The translations under genes were made by a program, and so were the position numbers. Source: a virus. From it: 64,000 bases of DNA. Position 1 is the stretch's first letter. Every line of letters begins with the position of its first letter. The DNA is taken from the IMG/VR virus record IMGVR_UViG_3300023175_000012, positions 51,785 through 115,784 of that record; one strand, given 5' to 3'. A model generated the notes under the pieces. The model was not told the origin of the DNA and made no database searches. It worked only from the letters and a program-made list of their open reading frames with translations. Of the stretch, positions 1 through 8,326 are shown piece by piece.

Positions 1-3000
1 ACCAGGTGCTTCTGTATTATATCTAATTTCTCCAACAACCGGAGTTGCATCTCTAGTTGAATTGTCACCGGTAGGTAATACTATACCGCTAACTTGAGTA
101 TCAATTTTTACATATCCGTTATCAGTAGTTACAATATGTAAACCATCGTCGTTTGCAAGATTTTTAATCTTGTTGTCGTCAAACGACATATTATCAAACA
201 TCTTAACAGTACCCGCTCCATTTGGAACTAATTGCAATGCTGTATTATTTTCAGATGTAACTATGTTATTAGATATAGTAATATTTGCTGTTTTTAATGA
301 TGTGCTAATATTAACACCGTCATAGGCTACGCTACCTACTTTAGTACCTGCTACTCTAAATTCAACTTCGTCATTGAGTGCTTGAACATTAGTCTGTGCG
401 TCTTCACTAAACACACCGCCAAAATACTGGTTTGCTTGACTGAATCCTTCAAATAGTCCATAATCAGTATTAAATCTAATGTCGCCGGCGTTACCGTTAG
501 GCTCTAGCGAAGTTCCACCGTCGTAGAACGTATCCGTTGGACCAAATACTGTTACAGCATCACCACCATCAACAGTGATAGGCTGTGGATCATTTACACC
601 GTTACCACCATCTAGAACTATTGTTGCTACAGATGCTACAATACGTTGTGAGCTATCGCCTATTGGAATCTGTATACTATGAGTACTATCAAACAATATT
701 TCGTTACTGGTTATAGTTAGATCATTTCCACTAAACGTTTGTAATGTACTGTCTAACGCCCTTATACCTTCTAGATATATTTCTCCTGAGCCGCTTGTGC
801 GTAATTCTAGATTACTGTTACTGTTTGTTGTTGTAATAACATTTTGAAATATTTCAATATCATCTGTAACTATAAACTTGTTAGCAGCTACAGCTTTTTC
901 AATAAAAAATCCGTTACTTGTTGCACTTGTAGCTGTTAAATTTTTATCTGCTCTACCTTGTTCTATAACAACATTTCCAGTTCCAGAACCAGTTATAGTC
1001 ATGTCTCCGATATTGTTATTAAGTATTGTGCTATCTTCGAATGTAAAGTTTCCGAGATCGGTTCTTCTGTCAACAATTAAGTTTGTAGCAGAATAATCAC
1101 CTGTAATATCTCTATTACCAGTTTGTATAATATTTGCATTTACTGTTATAGGAGCATTAATTTCAGTACCTTGTAAAGATGTAGTTCCATCTATTTGAGA
1201 TGTTCCGGTAACACTAAAGTTGTTGTCAATTTCAACATTTCCTGCCGCTCTAAGTTCTAAATTACTATTACTATTTGTTGTTGTAATTACGTTATCAAAT
1301 ATTTCTATGTCAGTTGAACTAACCATATTTTCTAATGCAACACTATCTAGAATTCTTAGACTACCAAATGACGCACTTGCTGCTGACATATCTCTACTTA
1401 CAACAGTATCAGTAAACACTACATCACCTGTGCCTGCGGTGTCAAGCACTACATCACCTGTCTGTGTATATTCTAAAACATTTCCGTCAATAGTCCAGTC
1501 TCCTAAATCAGTTTTTCTATCAACTGTTAAGGCTCCATTAATTGTGTAATCGCTTGTAAGTGTAACCGTAGAATTACCTGTACGAACAGTATCACCGTTT
1601 ATGTTTAACGATCCTGTTACTGTAGTATCATCATTTATTACTGTTTGATCATTTACTGTAAAATTATTTGATATATTTAAACTAGCGTTATCAACAATAA
1701 CCTGCCCTGTGCCATTAGCACGTAATTCTAAATCGCTATTGCTAAGAGTTGTTGTTACAACATTACCAAACGCTTCTATGTTTTCACTATCAATTAACGC
1801 CGCTTCAAAACTTTGATCAGCAATAATGTTATTTGCATTTAGATCATTTACTGTAACATTTCTATCAAAAGTTGCATTATCTATTACTACCCTGCCTGTA
1901 CCACTTGCACGTAATTCTAAGTCTGTGTTAGTTTCTTGAGAAGTAATCTTGTTGCCATGTATACCTACTCGTTCAAAGTCTTGATAATTTTCAGTAAGAA
2001 CTAATTTGTCTGTTGTTAATTGTCCTGTTAAGTTATAGTCTTGTGCAAAGTTGGTATTGCCAACAATATTTGTAGTCCCTGTAATTTCTATATTTTCAGT
2101 ATTTGTTTGGCCATTAACATTTAAATTGTTAGAAATAGTTGTGTTGTCAACATATAATATGTTGCCACTTCCGTTAGCTCTTAAATCTAAACTTTCATTA
2201 GAAACTTTTGTGCTGATAAAATTATCATCTATTTCTATAATACTAGGCGGAATAACAATTTCATTAAGTAGTATATCTTGAGCAACTGTAACATTTACAA
2301 CATTTGCGTCATTTACTGTTAAATTATTATTAATAACAACATTGTTGTTAGGTATAAGAACTTTGCCAGTTCCACTAGCACGTAGTTCTAAATCTGTGTT
2401 CGATGTAGTCGTAGTAATAAAATTATCATCAACTAGGATTTCTTCAAACTGTGCAAATCCAGTTACATCTAAATTTTGTGATATTGTAAGATTACCATTA
2501 AAACTTCTATCACCTGTTTGATATGAAAACCCTGGTAGGAATGTTCCATTAACTGTTACATCTTGAAAATCACTTGCTCCAGTTACAGTAAAATTATTAT
2601 TAACTTGTACATCATTGTTAGGTATAAGAACTTCGCCGGTTCCACTAGCACGTAGTTCTAAATCACTATTACTGTTTGTTGTAGTAATAAAGTTATCTTC
2701 AATTAGAATATTGCCGTTACTAATTTCACCAGCAATGTTATAGTTTCCAGTTTGGGTTAAGTTACCTGAATGAACAAGTGACCCTGTTATATCAGTTCCT
2801 TGTAGTGTTGTGTTACCGTTAACAGTTAAGTCTTCTTGAATAATAACATCACTACTGTTAATTTGAACTTCGCCGGTACCGTTTGCATCTAAGTTTAAGT
2901 CTTGATTAGTGTTAAATGCTTCTATTGTGTTGTTATTAATTCTTATTTCGTCAGTTTCTAAAGTTCCAAATGTCACAGTTCCAGCAATGTCTACATTTCC

Positions 3001-5430
3001 AGTCTGTAGTGTACTTTCGTTAATTAATAACCCGTTAACTCTTACTAATTCTTGTGTAGTAACTTCGCCTGTACCTGCAGCTCTTAATTCTAAATCGCTA
3101 TTACTTTGTGTAGTAGTAATAAAATTATCATCAATTAGTATATTCTCTAGTTGGGCTTCTCCTTGAATGTCAAGATTTCCTTGGATATTAAAATCGTTAA
3201 TACTAAAGTTTGTTGCTTCTAAGTCTGCATTACTTGTTAACACTTGTAGTGAAACATTTTGAAAAGTACTTGTTCCTAATGCTGTAAGTTGATTATTAAT
3301 ATTAACTTGATCTGTAATATTAACTTTACCAGTTCCACTAGCTCTAAGTTCTAAGTCTGCATTCGATTCGTTTGAAGTAATATAATTTGTTTCTATAGTG
3401 ACGCCGTCTATTTCTGCATCATTTACATAAGTCCAATTCCACCTTTTTGTTTCGTTACCTAAAGTAAAAGTTAAGTCTTGATTGGGTTCTAAATCTTGAC
3501 TAAATTCTGTATTAAACGTTACTGTGTCTGTAGGTTGATCGCCTGCTAATGAAAGTGTGCCATCAAACGTAAAGTTATCTGTAATGTCTAAATTACCTAC
3601 AAGGTTAGTATTGCCGTTTAGATTTATAAAGGTACTAGCAGGACTGTCAATATTAATTTCGCCTGATAGGCTTTCAATTGTGTTGCCGCTAAATCTTATA
3701 TTTTGATTTTGAACTTTATTGCCATCAATAATTGCAATATTTCCGTTAGTTGTAACAGTTAGTCCTGCTAATGCATTAACTGTAGATTCGTCAATAGTTA
3801 GTGTACTGTTACCAGTTTCTAGATCAACAAAAAACTGATCGCCTACTCTAAAATTTCCTAAATGGTCCGTAGAACTGTAATAAATTTTACCCGAGTTTAA
3901 TTCAATAGTTTCATTTGTCTGTATAACTCTGCTAGGATCATTGTCTACAAATTTTCCAGATCCTATATAACCAAAGTTGTGTTGAATAAGATACATTAAT
4001 GTATCAGCGCCATCTGCTTCAGCGCCTTTGTTACCGTATACGTTTGCTGAACCAATTGAGCGTAGTTCTGCACCGTACTTAATTGTACTTCCGTCTGTGC
4101 TTAAATGTCCTGTTGCACCATTAACAGCATATAAACCTCTGTCTGCAAAATATGTAAATGAATTTAACCACTCTACCCTAACACCATTTGTCATTGTAAG
4201 TGCATCTACACCTGGTGTAATAAATGTTACAGCATGGAACAACATGCTTGCTTCATTGCTTGTACCTAATACACTTGCTCCGTCTACTAACGCACCTTTA
4301 CCAGCATCGCCACTAGCATATCCTCTAGGATCGCTTGCACTAGTTGTGCTACCTTGTGTGCTTACTGTAACGTTTTGAACATAAGGACTACGTGTTGTAA
4401 TTGTTGCATTAGGAGCAAATCTAAAAGCATAACCTGTGTCATTTACACTGTCATAAAAGAAATCTTTAATTGTAAAATTTGCTACGGTACTTTCGCCGTT
4501 AAGATGAAATATATCTGTAGAGCTTTGACTACTTGGCGGTGTAATAACTGTGTTTCTTAAATCGTGACCAACTACTGTAACACCTGCAGGAACAACAATT
4601 GGTGTAGATTCTTCGTACTCTCCAGGAAATACATGGATAGTATCTCCTGCCGTTGCTTGCGTTACAGCATAATCAATAGTTTCAAATGGGTGTTGTACAT
4701 GTGTACCAGTGTAGTCATTGTCGCCATTTTTAGATACGTAATAAGTTTTACCTGGTCTATTATTAAGGTCAACTCCGCCTAATATAAAACTACTAGATTC
4801 AACAGCAACACCATTAACAAGCCTAGTATTCAATTCTAACCAACGCTTGTTATACTTTCCTAAATCGTATACTTCTGTGACTGTAGGATCTATATTACTG
4901 TTTACATCAGTTTGAAATGTTACAGTATCATTTAATGCTGTTGAATCATCACCGGTGTCGCCAAAAATAATGTTACCATCAAGAGTGATATTGCCTGTTG
5001 CATGTATATTACCGTCTGTATGTAGATCGCTGTAAACTTCTACACGACCCGTTCCGTTAGGACGTAGTTCTAAATTAGAATTGCTATTTGTAGTAGATAT
5101 GTAATTATCATCTATAAAAATGTCGCCTGTTTTAGCGTTTGAAGATGTTATCTTATATCTAGCATCAAGAAATAATTGTCCCGGAAAAGGCTGTATTGTT
5201 GAGTTTTGAAAGTTTATATTAGCAATATCTGCTTGTGTATCGCCGTATAATGTAGTAGTTCTAGTAGTATCTAAAACATGTAAATCGTTAGTAGGAGCAT
5301 TATTTCTTATACCTATTTTGCCATTATTAACATCAAGGTAAAGTAAGTCTGTTTCAAAGGCCAGATCAATGCCGTTTCTTTCTAGATTAGCGAATAATAG
5401 TGGTCCTGAGATTCTACCTACTTGCGACAT
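1..5430 (-). CDS. Giant repeat-rich tail fibre / virion structural protein, partial (C-terminus outside window)
   Basis: The frame is open from an ATG at 5430-5428 to the window edge (1810 codons, no stop), so the C-terminus is missing. The start has AGGAG 8 nt upstream and a late promoter just before it. After an N-terminal section ('MSQVGRISGPLLFANLERN'), residues about 229-430 read like a parallel beta-helix (pectin-lyase fold) domain, opening with 'YYVSKNGDNDYTG' and a 'AGDTIHVFPGEY' turn. The rest is dominated by about 14 copies of a unit centred on 'TTNSNSDLELRASGTG', spaced about 60-110 residues. The section at the window edge ends with 'VVGEIRYNTEAPG', a motif common in marine T4-like fibre proteins. 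It probably forms a long trimeric beta-rich fibre or whisker. Neighbours downstream in the cluster share the same repeat, which supports a joint structure. Exact placement on the virion is inference. Confidence 0.85.
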   Translation of the reverse strand, partial: MSQVGRISGPLLFANLERNGIDLAFETDLLYLDVNNGKIGIRNNAPTNDLHVLDTTRTTTLYGDTQADIANINFQNSTIQPFPGQLFLDARYKITSSNAKTGDIFIDDNYISTTNSNSNLELRPNGTGRVEVYSDLHTDGNIHATGNITLDGNIIFGDTGDDSTALNDTVTFQTDVNSNIDPTVTEVYDLGKYNKRWLELNTRLVNGVAVESSSFILGGVDLNNRPGKTYYVSKNGDNDYTGTHVQHPFETIDYAVTQATAGDTIHVFPGEYEESTPIVVPAGVTVVGHDLRNTVITPPSSQSSTDIFHLNGESTVANFTIKDFFYDSVNDTGYAFRFAPNATITTRSPYVQNVTVSTQGSTTSASDPRGYASGDAGKGALVDGASVLGTSNEASMLFHAVTFITPGVDALTMTNGVRVEWLNSFTYFADRGLYAVNGATGHLSTDGSTIKYGAELRSIGSANVYGNKGAEADGADTLMYLIQHNFGYIGSGKFVDNDPSRVIQTNETIELNSGKIYYSSTDHLGNFRVGDQFFVDLETGNSTLTIDESTVNALAGLTVTTNGNIAIIDGNKVQNQNIRFSGNTIESLSGEINIDSPASTFINLNGNTNLVGNLDITDNFTFDGTLSLAGDQPTDTVTFNTEFSQDLEPNQDLTFTLGNETKRWNWTYVNDAEIDGVTIETNYITSNESNADLELRASGTGKVNITDQVNINNQLTALGTSTFQNVSLQVLTSNADLEATNFSINDFNIQGNLDIQGEAQLENILIDDNFITTTQSNSDLELRAAGTGEVTTQELVRVNGLLINESTLQTGNVDIAGTVTFGTLETDEIRINNNTIEAFNTNQDLNLDANGTGEVQINSSDVIIQEDLTVNGNTTLQGTDITGSLVHSGNLTQTGNYNIAGEISNGNILIEDNFITTTNSNSDLELRASGTGEVLIPNNDVQVNNNFTVTGASDFQDVTVNGTFLPGFSYQTGDRSFNGNLTISQNLDVTGFAQFEEILVDDNFITTTTSNTDLELRASGTGKVLIPNNNVVINNNLTVNDANVVNVTVAQDILLNEIVIPPSIIEIDDNFISTKVSNESLDLRANGSGNILYVDNTTISNNLNVNGQTNTENIEITGTTNIVGNTNFAQDYNLTGQLTTDKLVLTENYQDFERVGIHGNKITSQETNTDLELRASGTGRVVIDNATFDRNVTVNDLNANNIIADQSFEAALIDSENIEAFGNVVTTTLSNSDLELRANGTGQVIVDNASLNISNNFTVNDQTVINDDTTVTGSLNINGDTVRTGNSTVTLTSDYTINGALTVDRKTDLGDWTIDGNVLEYTQTGDVVLDTAGTGDVVFTDTVVSRDMSAASASFGSLRILDSVALENMVSSTDIEIFDNVITTTNSNSNLELRAAGNVEIDNNFSVTGTSQIDGTTSLQGTEINAPITVNANIIQTGNRDITGDYSATNLIVDRRTDLGNFTFEDSTILNNNIGDMTITGSGTGNVVIEQGRADKNLTATSATSNGFFIEKAVAANKFIVTDDIEIFQNVITTTNSNSNLELRTSGSGEIYLEGIRALDSTLQTFSGNDLTITSNEILFDSTHSIQIPIGDSSQRIVASVATIVLDGGNGVNDPQPITVDGGDAVTVFGPTDTFYDGGTSLEPNGNAGDIRFNTDYGLFEGFSQANQYFGGVFSEDAQTNVQALNDEVEFRVAGTKVGSVAYDGVNISTSLKTANITISNNIVTSENNTALQLVPNGAGTVKMFDNMSFDDNKIKNLANDDGLHIVTTDNGYVKIDTQVSGIVLPTGDNSTRDATPVVGEIRYNTEAPG
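236..5120 (-). repeat. About 14 degenerate copies of a 'SNSDLELRASGTG' protein repeat
   Basis: Copies, read on the minus strand, lie near plus-strand positions 5060-5120, 3333-3400, 3079-3139, 2881-2945, 2650-2710, 2383-2440, 2175-2240, 1907-1960, 1718-1780, 1450-1500, 1245-1310, 985-1030, 796-870 and 236-300. The best copies keep (D/E)(D/N)NFITT-T-SNSDLELRASGTG-V; the copies near 2900, 1475, 1000 and 265 are degenerate. Some are almost identical at DNA level over about 40 nt, which suggests recent duplication or recombination. One further diverged copy lies in the neighbouring gene near 6580-6650. Confidence 0.85.
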
Positions 5431-5447
5431 TTAAAGTTCTCCTACTT

Positions 5448-5456
5448 GTATTTATT
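5448..5456 (-). promoter_or_regulatory. T4-type late promoter for the giant fibre gene
   Basis: The minus strand reads AATAAATAC 18-26 nt upstream of the start codon. This matches the late-promoter motif (TATAAATA) recognised by gp55-type sigma factors and recurs upstream of many structural genes in this window. Confidence 0.6.
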
Positions 5457-5459
5457 GGA

Positions 5460-5990
5460 TTACTTGTCGAAGTTATGTAGTACAGTTACTGGCTTATTAA
5501 GGTCTGGTGCTGATGTAAATTTAAGATACCAACCATCAGCGTATGGAGCATTAGGGCCTGTTAAACTTCCGCTAACGCTTTGTTCTAATGTATAGTTTGT
5601 TGTGCTTATTTGAAACACGTTTTCAACAAATACTAGAACGTTTTGTGCGGCTACTGGAACCGGATATTCAGGATCGTTGCTTGCTAATGGGCCGAATACT
5701 GTTTCTGACGCATCGCCATTACCTAAGCTCTGTTGGGTTATTCCAACGCCAACCGGGGCTACAGCTCTAACACCGCGCCAGGCTCCGTTTTCATACACTT
5801 CAAATCTAGTATCATCTGTATTATATCTAAAGTGTCCTTCTTCAGGATTTGCTGGTCGCTGAGCTGTAGTACCTTTGGGCACACGTATACTATTAGTACT
5901 TTCCATATAGACTTGATCGTCTACATCAAACTGTACTCCTCTTCCGTAAATTGTTCTACGGTTTGTATTTTGTGCCTTCAATAATCTCAT
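5460..5990 (-). CDS. Small fibre/virion structural protein
   Basis: A 176-residue protein. Residues about 38-72 carry the fibre motif 'RPANPEEGHFRYNTDDTRFE' followed by 'VYENGAWRGV', the 'P-GxxRYNT-xxxFE-Y-nGxW' unit common in marine T4-like fibre proteins. The C-terminal half is beta-rich with no catalytic motif. Its ATG overlaps the stop codon of the upstream gene by one base (TAATG), so the two are translationally coupled. It sits directly upstream of the giant fibre gene and probably belongs to the same fibre or to its attachment. No T4 equivalent was recognised. Confidence 0.7.
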   Translation of the reverse strand: MRLLKAQNTNRRTIYGRGVQFDVDDQVYMESTNSIRVPKGTTAQRPANPEEGHFRYNTDDTRFEVYENGAWRGVRAVAPVGVGITQQSLGNGDASETVFGPLASNDPEYPVPVAAQNVLVFVENVFQISTTNYTLEQSVSGSLTGPNAPYADGWYLKFTSAPDLNKPVTVLHNFDK

Positions 5991-6361
5991 TATGTAATTT
6001 CCAAATAACTAACTGTGCAAGCAAGTCTTCCTGTTCCGCTTGCTGACGGTCCTCCGTTAATTTGAACAGAGTCGCCTGCGTCTAATACTATTTTTTCTGT
6101 ATCTAATGTAAATGTTTCGCCTGCTGGTAATGACAAGCGTCTAACTACAGATGTAATAGTGTCACTGTATGATCCGTTTGATGGAACAAAATGTAAATCA
6201 AATTCACAAGTTTCGTTTTCTGGATTAGACGCACTTGGGTCATAAGTATTGCAAACTAAAATATTAGTAATAGCATATGACTTATTAGCAGGAACAGTTA
6301 ACATAATGTGTCTATAATCTCCGCCACCTTGATCAATTATTGCTGTATTAACTATTGCCAT
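5990..6361 (-). CDS. Conserved virion structural protein (123 aa), beta-rich
   Basis: A 123-residue protein starting MAIVNTAIIDQGGGDYR. It contains alternating hydrophobic strands and a segment 'LDAGDSVQINGG' typical of small beta-sandwich decoration or fibre-accessory proteins. It has no signal peptide, membrane segment or catalytic motif. It is coupled by a 1-nt overlap to the downstream fibre gene and lies 9 nt below the upstream structural gene. The function as a virion component is inferred from position only. Confidence 0.6.
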   Translation of the reverse strand: MAIVNTAIIDQGGGDYRHIMLTVPANKSYAITNILVCNTYDPSASNPENETCEFDLHFVPSNGSYSDTITSVVRRLSLPAGETFTLDTEKIVLDAGDSVQINGGPSASGTGRLACTVSYLEIT

Positions 6362-6370
6362 ATTATTTCC

Positions 6371-7384
6371 TTAAAAGAGCATACTATAAACTAGTGCTCT
6401 ATTTCTACTTATAATTTCATCTCGTTGGTTTTGTGCATTTACGAAATACATACCTGTGCCTGCTGATTGAGATGGTTTAGCATACAACAGTATTCCGTCA
6501 TCTGGTTCTACTGGATCGGTTATTCCGTCAACACCTTCGTGTGGAGTATAACCTAATCTTAAGTTGTCGTCAACTACAACATGTCCGGTACCAGTTGCAC
6601 TTAATATTAAATCTTCTTGACTTGTACCAAGTGTTTTAATTTCAGTACCATGAACAGTTTGTTCAATACGTATTCCATGTGTATCAGTCCAAGTTGCTCT
6701 AACATCTTGAACTAAGTTACCGTCAACAACAGTTTCTGCTCTACTAGGACCCGAAACACTGTCATCATACACATGTACCTTAGTATCGCCTACTTGAACT
6801 CTGTTAGGTACAACAGTACCAAAGAAGTTAAAGATAGCATCATCTACATATTTTTTGTTAGGTATATGGTCGTCATCAGTAACTCGTTGCTCATAGTTTG
6901 CTGTTCCTGTAACAGTAACAACTCCGGGGTTTGCTGTACTTACACCTGATAATGTATATCTACCAAGTAAGTTTAAATCTACGCCCGGTGTTGTAATACT
7001 TACAGTTTCAATGCCTCCGATTCTACCTCCTGGGTATCTCGATGACCAAGCACCTTTATCAACTGTGCCTCCGTTAGCTGTATCTGTCCAAGTTACATTT
7101 TCTACAAATAAGAATTGAGCGTCTTGTATTGTACCCCTATCAACACGAATACCGGAAGCGCCATCTCTAGTAATGCCGTTTCCGGTTTCGCCTTTGTTAA
7201 GTTCAATGATATTGTCTTCAACAACAGTGTTGACTGTATCAAGAGTAGTAGTAGTGCCTTCAACAACTAGGTTGCCGGTGATGTAAACATCTCCAACTTC
7301 CGTACCTGTATCAAGTGTAATTCTACCACCTTCTTTAACAACTACTCTGTAGTTGCCGTCAGCTACTCTTAAATACTTGTCCAT
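6371..7384 (-). CDS. Fibre-like virion structural protein (337 aa)
   Basis: The N-terminus contains 'GDVYITGNLVVEGTTTTLDT', followed by 'VVEDNIIELNKGETGNGI', phrases typical of beta-helical tail-fibre shafts of marine T4-like phages. Residues about 250-275 hold a diverged copy of the repeat that fills the giant fibre gene ('SQEDLILSATGTGHVVVDDN'). The C-terminus ends 'RNRALVYSMLF'. The ATG at 7384 has AAGGATAA about 5 nt upstream. It is part of the minus-strand cluster 7852-1 and probably forms a segment of the same fibre. No enzymatic motif was seen. Confidence 0.7.
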   Translation of the reverse strand: MDKYLRVADGNYRVVVKEGGRITLDTGTEVGDVYITGNLVVEGTTTTLDTVNTVVEDNIIELNKGETGNGITRDGASGIRVDRGTIQDAQFLFVENVTWTDTANGGTVDKGAWSSRYPGGRIGGIETVSITTPGVDLNLLGRYTLSGVSTANPGVVTVTGTANYEQRVTDDDHIPNKKYVDDAIFNFFGTVVPNRVQVGDTKVHVYDDSVSGPSRAETVVDGNLVQDVRATWTDTHGIRIEQTVHGTEIKTLGTSQEDLILSATGTGHVVVDDNLRLGYTPHEGVDGITDPVEPDDGILLYAKPSQSAGTGMYFVNAQNQRDEIISRNRALVYSMLF

Positions 7385-7396
7385 AAGTTATTATCC

Positions 7397-7852
7397 TTAT
7401 GCGTCTTCAGTGAAGTCGTCGTCGTCAGTACCAAGTAGTACGTCATCATCACCAGCTTCTTCAACTTGTACAGCACCGTCAACAGCACTTACTGTGAAGT
7501 TCCATGGAATCGATTGTCCGTTTAATGCATTCGAACCTGTTGCACTGTGAGCAATGATAGTTGCCTTACGTCCTGAAATTTTACTAACGCCGTAAGTTTC
7601 ACCGTCATCACCTTTAACACTGATGCACATTTCTTCGCCTGTTAAAGCAGCAGGTAATTTTCCTGTAGTTAAAAAACGATCGTATGTAGTTCCTGGTGTG
7701 CCAATTGCGGCAACACGAAACTTTTTAGATCCTAATTGTTTTACAATGTAGCCTTCTAGAACAGCTGATGTGCCATCATAGAAATCTACTTTGATTTCAT
7801 TGCCACCTGCTGTAGCAGGTCCAAAGTATCTTTTATTAAGTGGTCTTCCCAT
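7397..7852 (-). CDS. Conserved virion protein (151 aa), 'MGRPLNKRYFG' family
   Basis: A 151-residue protein opening MGRPLNKRYFGPATAGGNE and ending in an acidic tail (EEAGDDDVLLGTDDDDFTEDA). Proteins with this opening are frequent near the capsid and fibre genes of marine T4-like phages (family memory, function unknown). The middle is beta-rich, with 'KGDDGETYGVSKISGRKATI'. It is the first gene of the minus-strand cluster after the RNA island, preceded by AGGAG, a structured leader and a late promoter. A capsid-surface or neck role is possible but not shown. Confidence 0.65.
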   Translation of the reverse strand: MGRPLNKRYFGPATAGGNEIKVDFYDGTSAVLEGYIVKQLGSKKFRVAAIGTPGTTYDRFLTTGKLPAALTGEEMCISVKGDDGETYGVSKISGRKATIIAHSATGSNALNGQSIPWNFTVSAVDGAVQVEEAGDDDVLLGTDDDDFTEDA

Positions 7853-7859
7853 TTGTTTT

Positions 7860-7947
7860 CTCCTATAAAGTAGTCCTATCCGGGTTCTATCCGGTACGCT
7901 GTGGGTAACAGCATAAGTCCGCCTTGCGGCACACTATCTGACACAAG
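7860..7947 (-). promoter_or_regulatory. Structured 5' leader of the 7852 gene
   Basis: The transcript predicted from the GATAAATA late promoter would carry an untranslated leader of about 90 nt. It contains a perfect CCGC-AAG-GCGG hairpin, then GCTGT-TACCC-ACAGC, then a CCGGATAGAACCCGG segment, ahead of AGGAG and the ATG. It is GC-richer than the surroundings. Its role (mRNA stability or translation control) is inference. Confidence 0.45.
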
Positions 7948-7955
7948 TATTTATC
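7948..7955 (-). promoter_or_regulatory. T4-type late promoter for the 7852-1 cluster
   Basis: The minus strand reads GATAAATA followed by C, matching the late motif, about 100 nt upstream of the first gene of the fibre cluster and just after the terminator of the putative ncRNA. This position separates the two transcription units. Confidence 0.6.
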
Positions 7956-7965
7956 AAATAAGAAG

Positions 7966-7989
7966 AAAGCCCGCACAGTGGCGGGCTTT
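7966..7989 (-). terminator. Rho-independent terminator of the putative ncRNA
   Basis: A perfect 9-bp stem, AAAGCCCGC / GCGGGCTTT, with a 6-nt loop. On the minus strand it is followed by a T-rich run (CTTCTTATTT). The plus-strand flank lacks a T-run, so it acts mainly on leftward transcription. Confidence 0.75.
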
Positions 7990-7993
7990 AAGA

Positions 7994-8210
7994 ATAAGCA
8001 AAATAGGTAGGACTCGGTTACACCTACAAGCCACGGACCAAATACCATTTCATCTCCGCGACAACCTGCTTCCGCTCGGTAGAGCGATGTGACATTGCCT
8101 GTTTCCAGTACAACACCTGGGTACCACCCCTAAACAGTCAAGTTCGACGCTCTGGTAAACGCCTCTTCCTTGCACTATAAACATTGACTAGCTAAGTCTT
8201 TGTTGCTTAT
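7994..8210 (-). ncRNA. Putative structured non-coding RNA, about 217 nt, unknown family
   Basis: Three independent signs point to a discrete RNA gene. A sigma70 promoter (TTGACT-N16-TATATT) places the start at about 8210. The first eight bases, ATAAGCAA (8210-8203), are perfectly complementary to TTGCTTAT at 8001-7994. A strong terminator follows directly. The interior is GC-richer than the phage average and contains hairpins such as GACT-TAGCT-AGTC, GGGT-GGT-ACCC and CGCTC-TACC-GAGCG, plus GTAGG pairing with CCTAC near the 3' end. No convincing ORF was seen. I tried to fit tRNA, tmRNA (one- or two-piece), RNase P, SRP RNA and glnA riboswitch signatures and none matched. The paired ends loosely recall 6S-type architecture, but no homology is claimed. 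Confidence 0.6.
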
Positions 8211-8216
8211 GTTATT

Positions 8217-8244
8217 AATATAACATCTTTAAAATAAAAGTCAA
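8217..8244 (-). promoter_or_regulatory. Sigma70-type promoter of the putative ncRNA
   Basis: The -35 box TTGACT (8244-8239), a 16-nt spacer and the -10 box TATATT (8222-8217) place the start about 7 nt further, at 8210. It is preceded by AAAAAGTGG, the same flank seen before the gp47 promoter. Confidence 0.7.
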
Positions 8245-8283
8245 CCACTTTTTATGAAAAATTAATGATTTTCTGCAAGATTT

Positions 8284-8311
8284 TTGTCAAAAAGTGTGTT
8301 TAAATAATAAT
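8284..8311 (+). promoter_or_regulatory. Promoter region of pqqA (late motif, with an overlapping sigma70-like pair)
   Basis: TTTAAATA at 8299-8306 matches the late motif TATAAATA at 7 of 8 positions and would start transcription about 8312, just ahead of the GGAG. TTGTCA (8284-8289), a 16-nt spacer and AATAAT (8306-8311) form a weaker sigma70-like promoter, but its start would fall on the ribosome binding site. The late reading is therefore preferred. Confidence 0.45.
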
Positions 8312-8326
8312 TGAAAGGAGATTGTT

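Noticed and set aside
7901-8092. 63-codon plus-strand ORF
   Set aside because: It covers the terminator and the putative ncRNA on the opposite strand, lacks a ribosome site, and its composition looks random.
7994-8210. tmRNA, SRP RNA or RNase P RNA in the small RNA gene
   Set aside because: GTTCGAC is present on the plus strand and GGAAGCAG on the minus strand, but acceptor/T-arm pairing, a tag ORF, the SRP loop and the P4 elements could not be built.
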